Positions 1-5,174 of a stretch of 5,174 bases of DNA are shown piece after piece. Numbering within the stretch: position 1 is the stretch's first letter; every line of letters starts with the position of its first letter. The DNA is from Candidatus Hydrogenedentota bacterium (GTDB taxonomy: Bacteria; Hydrogenedentota; Hydrogenedentia; Hydrogenedentiales; GCA-2746185): NCBI GenBank assembly GCA_012965445.1, contig DTSJ01000398.1:2676-7849 (forward strand), written 5' to 3'. Both the position numbers and the translations under genes were made by a program. The notes beneath the pieces are model-generated. The model had not been told where the DNA came from, did not search any database, and saw nothing but the letters and a program-made list of their open reading frames with translations.

Positions 1-1
1 C

Positions 2-418
2 CTCTCCCTCGGCGGATCATTCGGATTTCGGATTCCTGCGGGGGCGGCAAATCATACGGAAGTGGAGTCTTGGCATGTTGCGGAAGACATCAAAATAATT
101 TCGTTGTTTCCGCATATGCATCTGCGGGGCAAGGCGATGCAGTTCAAGGCGGTCTATCCGGATGGAAAAGGCAAGATACTGCTGGATGTGCCCGCGTACA
201 GTTTTGACTGGCAGTTGTTTTACTATCCGAAGGAGCCAATAGTTGTTCCGGCTGGATCGAAAATAGAGATTACCGCGGTATGGGACAATTCGGAGGACAA
301 TCCAAACAATCCTGATCCGACGCGGACTGTTGGATTCGGGTTGGAGTCGACTGATGAGATGATGTTTGGTGTATTTGAGTATGTTTACGCTGACGGGGAT
401 AAAGAAACGACTGATTAG
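2..418 (+). CDS. Copper type II ascorbate-dependent monooxygenase-like protein, C-terminal part (5' end outside window)
   Basis: The frame is open from base 2, so the start lies upstream; 138 residues are visible, ending at TAG 416-418. A GTG at 62 is in frame but lies inside conserved sequence (FRIPAG before it), so it is not the start. The visible part resembles the second (CuM) domain of the PHM/dopamine beta-hydroxylase fold. PHMHLRGK at about bases 110-133 gives the His-Met-His pair (His codons 113-115 and 119-121). Conserved YPDG, LLDVP, FDWQ, VPAG and DNS..NPNNPDP blocks follow, then DEMMFGVFEYVY, whose Met (359-361 or 362-364) matches the third CuM ligand. About 80 residues separate the second His from this Met, close to the roughly 70 in PHM. 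In the family the two-copper enzyme hydroxylates aliphatic carbon. Many bacterial members carry extra cytochrome c or redoxin domains at the N-terminus, which cannot be checked here. The intrinsic terminator just downstream ends this transcription unit. Confidence 0.8.
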   Translation, partial: LSLGGSFGFRIPAGAANHTEVESWHVAEDIKIISLFPHMHLRGKAMQFKAVYPDGKGKILLDVPAYSFDWQLFYYPKEPIVVPAGSKIEITAVWDNSEDNPNNPDPTRTVGFGLESTDEMMFGVFEYVYADGDKETTD

Positions 419-423
419 TCCTG

Positions 424-452
424 TTGAAACCGATTGATAAACGCGTTATTAT
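424..452 (+). promoter_or_regulatory. Predicted sigma70-type promoter for the hydrolase-quinoprotein operon
   Basis: A TTGAAA box at 424-429 and a TATTAT box at 447-452 are separated by exactly 17 bases. Each hexamer matches the consensus at five of six positions. The expected transcription start is about 459-461, the nearest purine being G461. That places the start at the end of the 5' arm of the overlapping terminator hairpin and gives a leader of only about 30 nt before the GTG at 490. The site lies in the 71-base gap between the upstream stop and the hydrolase start, where a promoter would be expected after a terminator. Confidence 0.6.
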
Positions 453-489
453 GCTCCCTTGTTCTATTCGAATAAGGGAGCATTTTTTT
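451..489 (+). terminator. Strong rho-independent terminator
   Basis: ATGCTCCCTT at 451-460 pairs perfectly over 10 bp with AAGGGAGCAT at 474-483 around a 13-nt loop, followed by seven T residues at 483-489 (the first also pairs in the stem). It lies 32 bases after the stop of the monooxygenase-like gene and should end that transcript. Its 5' arm overlaps the end of the -10 box of the next promoter. Its 3' arm contains the AAGGGAG ribosome-binding sequence of the next gene, so read-through RNA would hide that site. Confidence 0.88.
474..480 (+). promoter_or_regulatory. Ribosome-binding site inside the terminator stem; sets the GTG start
   Basis: AAGGGAG, close to the Shine-Dalgarno consensus, ends nine bases before the GTG at 490. 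The same bases form the 3' arm of the terminator hairpin. This favours GTG 490 over the in-frame TTG 424 (part of the -35 box) and ATG 451 (part of the -10 box and terminator arm). Confidence 0.65.
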
Positions 490-2145
490 GTGCGTAGATT
501 GCTCACGAATTTCATCACTGTATCGATCCTGTGCGTCAATGTCGTGTCGTTCGCGCAGGACGTAGCGTATCCTGTGCCGGAGCATTTTAAGGTGGCGATG
601 CGGGACGGGGTGATGCTGGGGACGAATGTCTATCTGCCGGAGGGAGAGGGGCCATGGCCGGTGATATTGACGCGGACGCCTTACAACATGAAGCGCTCTG
701 ATCGGCGTGCGCAGCGGTATTTTGATGACGGGTTCGCCTTTGTGACACAGGACTGCCGAGGAAAGTTTACTTCGGAGGGCGTGTACGAGCCTTATCAGAC
801 TGACATCGTGGACGGGTACGATGTGATCGAGTGGATCGCTGAGCAGTCATGGTGTAACGGGAAAGTCGGAATGTCAGGTCGTTCGGCGTTGGGGATCAAT
901 ACGAATCTAGCGGCTGCGGCTGATCCTCCGCATCTGGTATGCGGGTATGTGGTGACGGCCCCGGAATCTCTGTTCGACGAGTCTTATTTTATGGGTGGGA
1001 TTTTTAGGGAACATTTCCGTGGGAACTTCATGCGGATTACGGGGGCGGAGGATCAGATTCCGATTCTGAAGTCTCGGGTGGTGCTGGACGAAAAATGGAA
1101 ACGCACGGATCTGATTCATCATCGGCATAAGATCAATATTCCGATCTACAATTTCGGCGGTTGGTACGATATGTTTGCGCGGGGTGCGATCAATAATTTC
1201 GTTGCGCTGCAGTATCACGGGCGTGAGGGGGCGAGGGGAAACCAGAAGCTCTGGATGGGGCCGTGGGCGCATTCGAAGTTGGACGGGGATCTGGAGTATC
1301 CGGACGCGATTGGATTGAACCGCGGGTTTGACGAGGAGATGCGGTGGTTCCGGTATTGGCTGAAGGGGGAACAGAACGGGATTATGGATGAGCCTGCGAT
1401 GACGTATCATCATCTGGGCGCCGCGCGTAAGGGGAAGGTTTCTGATCGGAACCGATTTTTCAAGACTGATGTTTGGCCGCCGGTGTCGAGGGACACGCGT
1501 TACTATTTGAGGGCTGACAAGACGATGTCGATTGTACGGCCTACCGAATTGGAATCTGCGACTTCATATGTTTTCGATCCGGCTGATCCCATCCCTACTG
1601 TTGGGGGCGCGAACTATAATAATCTGCCGGACCGTTTTCCGATACGGGTGGGGCCTGTTGACCAGCGGGAGATTTCTGATCGGCAGGATTATTTGCGGTT
1701 TGAGACGCAGGTGCTGGATGAGGAGGTTACGATACAGGGTCGGATTGAGTTTGAGTTGTGGGCTTCGACTGATGCTGTTGATACGGACTTTATGATTAAG
1801 CTGGTGGACGTGTACCCGGACGGGTATGAGGCGATCATGATCGATTCACCGATTCGGACCCGGTATCGTGACGGGCGGAAGCCGGGGGACATTCGGATGA
1901 TGACGCCGGGGAAGCCAGAGCTGATGGTGATCGATTTGTGGAGCATGTCGATGACTTTTGAGAAGGGTCACCGGATTGCGATTCATATTTCCTCGAGCAG
2001 TTTCCCACGTTTTGAGGTGAACCCGAACACAGGGGAAGCGCCCGGTGAGTCTACGATGGGGGCGCGCAAGGCGGTGAATTCTGTTTTTCATGATGCGGGT
2101 CATTCCAGTGCGCTGATTTTGCCTGTTACTGATTTGGAGTTTTGA
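490..2145 (+). CDS. Exported CocE/NonD family serine hydrolase (peptidase S15-like)
   Basis: A 551-residue alpha/beta hydrolase of the CocE/NonD (X-Pro dipeptidyl-peptidase S15) family, which cleaves ester or amide bonds; the substrate cannot be inferred. Starting at GTG 490, the N-terminus is a clear signal peptide: Arg-Arg, a hydrophobic stretch, and a likely SFA/QD cut after residue 22. No lipobox is present. RTPYN (Tyr65) matches the oxyanion-hole tyrosine of CocE. CRGKFTSEG and GYDVIEWIAEQSWCNGKVGMSG are family blocks. The nucleophile is Ser132 in GRSALG (codon 883-885), the acid Asp227 in FGGWYDMF (1168-1170), and the base His261 in GPWAH (1270-1272), so the triad is intact. The Tyr that usually follows the nucleophile (G-x-S-Y-x-G) is Ala. 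From about residue 335 comes the beta-rich C-terminal domain, including DPADPIPTVGG. The length is normal for the family. The quinoprotein gene follows after one base, so the two probably form an operon driven from 424-452. Confidence 0.92.
   Translation: MRRLLTNFITVSILCVNVVSFAQDVAYPVPEHFKVAMRDGVMLGTNVYLPEGEGPWPVILTRTPYNMKRSDRRAQRYFDDGFAFVTQDCRGKFTSEGVYEPYQTDIVDGYDVIEWIAEQSWCNGKVGMSGRSALGINTNLAAAADPPHLVCGYVVTAPESLFDESYFMGGIFREHFRGNFMRITGAEDQIPILKSRVVLDEKWKRTDLIHHRHKINIPIYNFGGWYDMFARGAINNFVALQYHGREGARGNQKLWMGPWAHSKLDGDLEYPDAIGLNRGFDEEMRWFRYWLKGEQNGIMDEPAMTYHHLGAARKGKVSDRNRFFKTDVWPPVSRDTRYYLRADKTMSIVRPTELESATSYVFDPADPIPTVGGANYNNLPDRFPIRVGPVDQREISDRQDYLRFETQVLDEEVTIQGRIEFELWASTDAVDTDFMIKLVDVYPDGYEAIMIDSPIRTRYRDGRKPGDIRMMTPGKPELMVIDLWSMSMTFEKGHRIAIHISSSSFPRFEVNPNTGEAPGESTMGARKAVNSVFHDAGHSSALILPVTDLEF
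2136..2139 (+). promoter_or_regulatory. Shine-Dalgarno site of the quinoprotein gene, inside the end of the hydrolase gene
   Basis: GGAG lies within the last codons of the hydrolase gene, with seven bases before ATG 2147. The hydrolase stop TGA is at 2143-2145, so ribosomes finishing the hydrolase are already on the site. This arrangement favours translational coupling. Confidence 0.6.
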
Positions 2146-2146
2146 G

Positions 2147-4054
2147 ATGGTTAAGCAGTCCTTCGGTCTTTTATTCGTCGTCGCTTTGTTCTGCAATGTT
2201 GTGTCTGCGCAAGGGGGGACATCCGGCAAGTCGTGGCTTTCTTATGGCGGGGACCTGGGATCTACTAAGTATGCTCCTCTTTCGCAAATTCATCGGGAAA
2301 ACGTGAGGGACCTGAAGATTGCGTGGACGTGGGAGTCTGTTGATAAGCGGATTCAGGATGAGTATGAGCCTCTTGCGCGGGCGACATATTTCGAGTGCAC
2401 ACCTTTGATGGTGGACGGGGTTCTGTATGGAAGTACGAGTCTTGGTCAAGCGTTTGCGATTGATGCTGCGACGGGTGAGACGATTTGGTCGTACAGTTCT
2501 GAGGCGTTCAAGGCTGGGCGGCCGCCGAATCTGGGGTATATCAGTCGGGGAGTGGCTTATTGGAAGGACGGAGATGATGAGCGGATTTATATGGCGAGGA
2601 GTGATTCGTGGCTGGTAGGCCTGGATGCGAAGACGGGTGAATTGGTAGAGAGTTTTGGAATGGCAGGTCTGGCGGACTTGCTGGAGGGTGTGCCTCGTGT
2701 TACCCGGGGTCGCGGGTATGGCCATCCTTCTGCGCCGATTATTGTTCGCGATGTGATTGTGGTCGGGTCATCGATATCGGACGGGCCTACGATCAAGGAG
2801 GGCACGCCGGGGCAGGTGAAGGGTTTTGATGTTCGGAGCGGGAAGCTGCTTTGGACATTCAATATTGTTCCCTGGGACGGTGAGTTTGGGGCTGATACCT
2901 GGGAGGACAGCGCGAACACGTATACGGGTAGTGCGAATGTATGGACTTCGATCAGCGGGGATGAGGAACTCGGATATGTGTATTTGCCGACGAGCACTCC
3001 GACAAATGATTTTTACGGAGGGCATCGATTGGGCGACGGGCTTTTTGCGGAGAGTCTGGTTTGTCTGAATGTCAAAACAGGGAACCGGGTGTGGCATTTT
3101 CAGACGGTGCATCATGGATTGTGGGACTATGATTTGCCCTGCGCTCCCAATTTGATGGATATTGTTGTGGATGGAAATAAGGTCAAGGCGGTAGCTCAGG
3201 TGACGAAGCAGGGATTCGTGTTCGTATTTGATCGAGTGACTGGGAAACCAGTTTGGCAGATTGAGGAGCGTGCTGTCGGGCAGTCCACTGTGCCTGGAGA
3301 GCAGACTTCTTTGACGCAGCCTTTTCCTACCAAGCCGCCGCCGTTTACGAAGCAGGGAGTATCGCGGGAAGATGTGATCGACTTTACGCCGGAGTTGAAG
3401 GCTGAGGCGCTGGCGATCTTGGATACGTTTAACATTGGGCCGCTGTATACACCGCCGGTCGTAGGGCAGGGGACGATTATTGTGCCTGGATATGGCGGGG
3501 GAGCGAACTGGCCGGGTGCTTCTTTTGATCCGGAGACGGGGTATTTGTATGTACCCGCGATGAACCATCCTTCGGCGATTGCGGTGGAGAAGCCAGATCC
3601 GGCACGTTCGAATTTTCGATATACACGATCACGGGCGCCTATGGAGGGGCCGGAGGGGCTACCTTTGTTCAAGCCGCCTTATGCGCAGGTTATCGCGATG
3701 GACATGAATAAGGGAGAGATCGCATGGTCGGTTGTGAACGGGGGAGACGGGCCGATTAATCATCCACGGCTGAAAGAGTTGGATTTGCCTCCACTGGGGA
3801 GCAATGGACGGGCAGGCGCTTTGGTGACGAAGAGTCTCGTGTTTGTCACCGAGGGATCGGGTCGATCCGGGTCTGCGCGCGGAGGCGGGCCGCATATACG
3901 GGCGTTTGATAAACTGACGGGAGAAGTTGTGACTTCGTTTCTGCTTCCGGCTGAGGCTACGGGGGTGCCGATGAGTTATATGCTGGACGGCAAGCAGTAT
4001 ATAGTTGTTGCAGTCGGGAGTTCTCCGGCGCAGTTAGTTGCGTTGAGTCTTTGA
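2147..4054 (+). CDS. Exported PQQ-dependent dehydrogenase (quinoprotein glucose dehydrogenase-like)
   Basis: A complete 635-residue quinoprotein with a signal peptide (hydrophobic LLFVVALF, likely VSA/QGG cut after residue 21), so probably periplasmic. It is an eight-bladed beta-propeller type enzyme that oxidises an alcohol or sugar using pyrroloquinoline quinone. The start GGDLGSTKYAPL (34-45) is typical. Blade motifs of the form (A/G)xDxxTGxxxW recur at about 104, 158, 226, 306, 360, 517 and 586; two of them (158, 586) lack the Trp. HHGLWDYDLP (322-331) matches the active-site segment of membrane glucose dehydrogenase, whose catalytic Asp is probably Asp327 here. VTKQG (352-356) supplies the PQQ-contacting Lys354. 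PTSTPTNDFYGGHRLGD (281-297) and PTKPPPF (394-400) are conserved in this subgroup. There is no CXXCH haem c site, no adjacent Cys pair as in methanol dehydrogenases, and no N-terminal membrane domain, so electrons must leave to a separate acceptor. The substrate is unknown. It is coupled to the hydrolase gene upstream. Confidence 0.93.
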   Translation: MVKQSFGLLFVVALFCNVVSAQGGTSGKSWLSYGGDLGSTKYAPLSQIHRENVRDLKIAWTWESVDKRIQDEYEPLARATYFECTPLMVDGVLYGSTSLGQAFAIDAATGETIWSYSSEAFKAGRPPNLGYISRGVAYWKDGDDERIYMARSDSWLVGLDAKTGELVESFGMAGLADLLEGVPRVTRGRGYGHPSAPIIVRDVIVVGSSISDGPTIKEGTPGQVKGFDVRSGKLLWTFNIVPWDGEFGADTWEDSANTYTGSANVWTSISGDEELGYVYLPTSTPTNDFYGGHRLGDGLFAESLVCLNVKTGNRVWHFQTVHHGLWDYDLPCAPNLMDIVVDGNKVKAVAQVTKQGFVFVFDRVTGKPVWQIEERAVGQSTVPGEQTSLTQPFPTKPPPFTKQGVSREDVIDFTPELKAEALAILDTFNIGPLYTPPVVGQGTIIVPGYGGGANWPGASFDPETGYLYVPAMNHPSAIAVEKPDPARSNFRYTRSRAPMEGPEGLPLFKPPYAQVIAMDMNKGEIAWSVVNGGDGPINHPRLKELDLPPLGSNGRAGALVTKSLVFVTEGSGRSGSARGGGPHIRAFDKLTGEVVTSFLLPAEATGVPMSYMLDGKQYIVVAVGSSPAQLVALSL

Positions 4055-4101
4055 TCGGTGCCGTAACTCCTTTGAATCCTATATCTTGGCGCGAATGAGT
4101 C

Positions 4102-4131
4102 TTGCAGGGGTTTGCGTCGATATGGTATGAT
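4102..4131 (+). promoter_or_regulatory. Predicted extended -10 promoter for tRNA-Leu and tig
   Basis: TTGCAG at 4102-4107 and TATGAT at 4126-4131 are 18 bases apart, and TG at 4123-4124 sits one base before the -10 box, giving an extended -10 element. Transcription would begin near 4138, about 67 nt before the mature tRNA. This is the best promoter in the 150-base gap 4055-4204. The rest of that gap shows no convincing terminator or ORF, so how the upstream operon ends is unclear. Confidence 0.55.
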
Positions 4132-4204
4132 CTGATTTCCCTTTTAGCAGATATCCGGTGCGTATTGTGCTGAATCTATTAGGGTTTGAATTAAAAATCA
4201 TGCA

Positions 4205-4289
<85 letters not shown>

Positions 4290-4303
4290 TAAATCTCAGA
4301 GTA

Positions 4304-4316
4304 CCCGCGTTGCGGG
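4304..4316 (+). other. Small hairpin between tRNA-Leu and tig
   Basis: CCCGC (4304-4308) and GCGGG (4312-4316) can pair around a 3-nt loop; GTAC at 4301-4304 and 4321-4324 could extend the stem with a bulge. There is no T-run after it, so it is not an intrinsic terminator. It may mark RNA processing between the tRNA and the tig message, or be chance. Confidence 0.3.
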
Positions 4317-4344
4317 CCAAGTACAGTGAAAGAGCGAAGATACC

Positions 4345-5174
4345 ATGTCTGAAGAAATCCTGAACGACGAAGACGAATTTTCCTTTGCGGAGGCTCCGGT
4401 CTTTGATATTGACTACAAGGGCGACTGTGCTTATGAAGTGAAAGTAACGGTTCCAGTGGCCAATGAAGTTGAGCAGAGCAAGGAGATGCTGCAGGAGATT
4501 AAGCAAGACGCCGAAATCCCAGGATTTCGACGAGGCAAGGCTCCAGTGAAACTGGTCGAGCGGAAATTCTCGAAAGCGGTGAAGAAAGAGGTCGTCGGGA
4601 AGCTGGTGAGTGAATCGTTTCAGAAGCTCGTTACTGATGAGGATCTGAAGCCGATTGGATATCCGGATATTGATGGTCTGGATGATGACGCAGACCGCAA
4701 GGCTGACGAACCGATGAATTTTACATTCAAGTTTGAGGTGCAGCCTCGTGTTGAGCTTGGGAAATATCGCGGGCTGAAGATCGAGCGTCCGGTCGTAAAG
4801 ATAGACGAAGAGGACATAATGGAAGCTGTGGACAACACGCTTAAACAGCATGCAAATTATGTCGAGACGGACGACGACGCTGAGGAAAATGATCAGGTGA
4901 TCATGGATTTCAAGGGGACTGTAGACGGGGAGGAGTTTTCGGGCGGATCTGCTGAGAATTACCCGTATGTACTTGGATCGAATCGTTTTTTCCCTGAGTT
5001 CGAGGAGGCGCTGGCGGGAAGCAAGGCTGGCCATGAGCAGATTACTCGTCATTTGCTCAACAAGTCCGTCAGCAGCCTTGACTACCATGTCTCCCAGCTG
5101 CCCGCGGCTGATCTGCCTGTTGGCCATGGCTGTTATTCCACATTCAACAACCGGAAGAATGGCCCCACCAAGCA
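4345..5174 (+). CDS. tig: Trigger factor (ribosome-associated chaperone), 3' part missing or replaced
   Basis: Trigger factor binds ribosomal protein L23 at the exit tunnel and shields nascent chains; it also has a peptidyl-prolyl isomerase domain. Starting at ATG 4345, an acidic leader of about 25 residues (SEEILNDEDEF) precedes the ribosome-binding domain. The ribosome-docking signature GFRRGKAP is at residues 60-67, followed by KPIGYPDI (102-109) and FKFEVQPRVELGKYRGL (128-144). The FKBP-like domain begins around residue 180 with DQVIMDFKGTVDGEEFSGG (183-201) and LGSNRFFPEFEEAL (210-223). After GSKAGHEQ (residue 232, base 5040) the frame stays open to the window end for about 44 codons but no longer resembles trigger factor; the expected FP-x-x-Y segment is missing. 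The ribosome-binding site is weak (GAAGA at 4336-4340). A full-length protein would be about 430-480 residues. Identity of the first 232 residues is firm; the rest is doubtful. Confidence 0.93.
   Translation, partial: MSEEILNDEDEFSFAEAPVFDIDYKGDCAYEVKVTVPVANEVEQSKEMLQEIKQDAEIPGFRRGKAPVKLVERKFSKAVKKEVVGKLVSESFQKLVTDEDLKPIGYPDIDGLDDDADRKADEPMNFTFKFEVQPRVELGKYRGLKIERPVVKIDEEDIMEAVDNTLKQHANYVETDDDAEENDQVIMDFKGTVDGEEFSGGSAENYPYVLGSNRFFPEFEEALAGSKAGHEQITRHLLNKSVSSLDYHVSQLPAADLPVGHGCYSTFNNRKNGPTK
5041..5174. other. Anomalous terminal segment joined to tig; possible minus-strand coding fragment
   Basis: From about base 5041 the tig frame loses family resemblance. On the complementary strand one frame is open from the window edge down across this segment. 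It reads GGAILPVVECGITAMANRQ, then ISRGQLGDMVVKAADGLVEQ, and looks more like a natural protein than the + strand reading (ITRHLLNKSVSSLDYHV...). The other two minus frames contain stops. I cannot name the family. The breakpoint is about 5035-5046. The simplest explanation is a chimeric contig end; a true inversion or insertion disrupting tig is also possible. Confidence 0.4.

Noticed and set aside
424..489. Longer hydrolase start at TTG 424 or ATG 451
   Set aside because: These codons fall inside the -35 box and the -10/terminator arm. They would add an unlikely N-terminal extension before a clear signal peptide; GTG 490 has a well-spaced AAGGGAG.
499..501. TTG 499 as an alternative hydrolase start
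   Set aside because: It would remove the basic Arg-Arg n-region of the signal peptide and leave the ribosome-binding site too far away.
490..560. Lipoprotein signal (Cys in SILCVN of the hydrolase; Cys in LFCN of the quinoprotein)
   Set aside because: The residue before Cys is Leu or Phe, not the Gly/Ala/Ser needed for a lipobox, and normal A-X-A-like cut sites follow.
2768..3568. 266-codon minus-strand reading frame inside the quinoprotein gene
   Set aside because: Arg/Pro/Ser-rich shadow with no recognisable domain, opposite a fully conserved family protein.
4086..4106. Sigma54-like elements TTGGC ... TTGCA
   Set aside because: The GG and GC doublets are 14 bases apart instead of the required 10.

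Overview
The window looks like a short stretch of bacterial chromosome, possibly a whole metagenomic contig because a gene is cut at each end. It holds three genes for exported oxidative or hydrolytic enzymes, followed by a tRNA gene and the start of the trigger factor gene. All confident genes are on the + strand. I cannot name the organism. Copper type II monooxygenase-like, CocE/NonD hydrolase and PQQ dehydrogenase genes together are typical of uncultivated aerobic, mostly marine or soil, Gram-negative bacteria such as Planctomycetota, Verrucomicrobiota and Acidobacteriota. This is a low-confidence inference from gene content.

Layout. (1) 2-418: C-terminal end of a protein with a copper type II, ascorbate-dependent monooxygenase-like domain; the His-Met-His pair and the later Met that bind CuM are present. 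(2) 419-489: a very compact intergenic module. A good sigma70-type promoter (TTGAAA, 17-nt spacer, TATTAT) overlaps a strong intrinsic terminator, and the 3' arm of that terminator carries the Shine-Dalgarno sequence of the next gene. (3) 490-2145: exported CocE/NonD family serine hydrolase with an intact Ser-Asp-His triad. (4) 2147-4054: exported PQQ-dependent dehydrogenase of the glucose dehydrogenase type, one base after the previous stop, so probably co-transcribed and translationally coupled. (5) 4055-4204: intergenic, with an extended -10 promoter at 4102-4131. (6) 4205-4289: tRNA-Leu(UAG) with encoded CCA. (7) 4345 onward: trigger factor (tig), recognisable to about residue 232 (base 5040).

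The hydrolase and the quinoprotein both carry signal peptides, so they probably act in the periplasm. One could release an alcohol, sugar or acid from an ester or amide and the other could oxidise an alcohol or sugar, but no substrate can be read from the sequence. No PQQ biosynthesis genes or electron-acceptor cytochromes are visible. The tRNA-tig block is a separate housekeeping unit with its own promoter.

Two points deserve a second look. The first is the overlapping terminator/promoter/ribosome-binding module at 424-492, which appears built so that the hairpin forms only in read-through RNA. The second is the last ~134 bases: the tig reading frame stays open but stops resembling trigger factor, and the opposite strand reads as a more protein-like frame. 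This suggests either an assembly chimera at the contig end or a real rearrangement that breaks tig.
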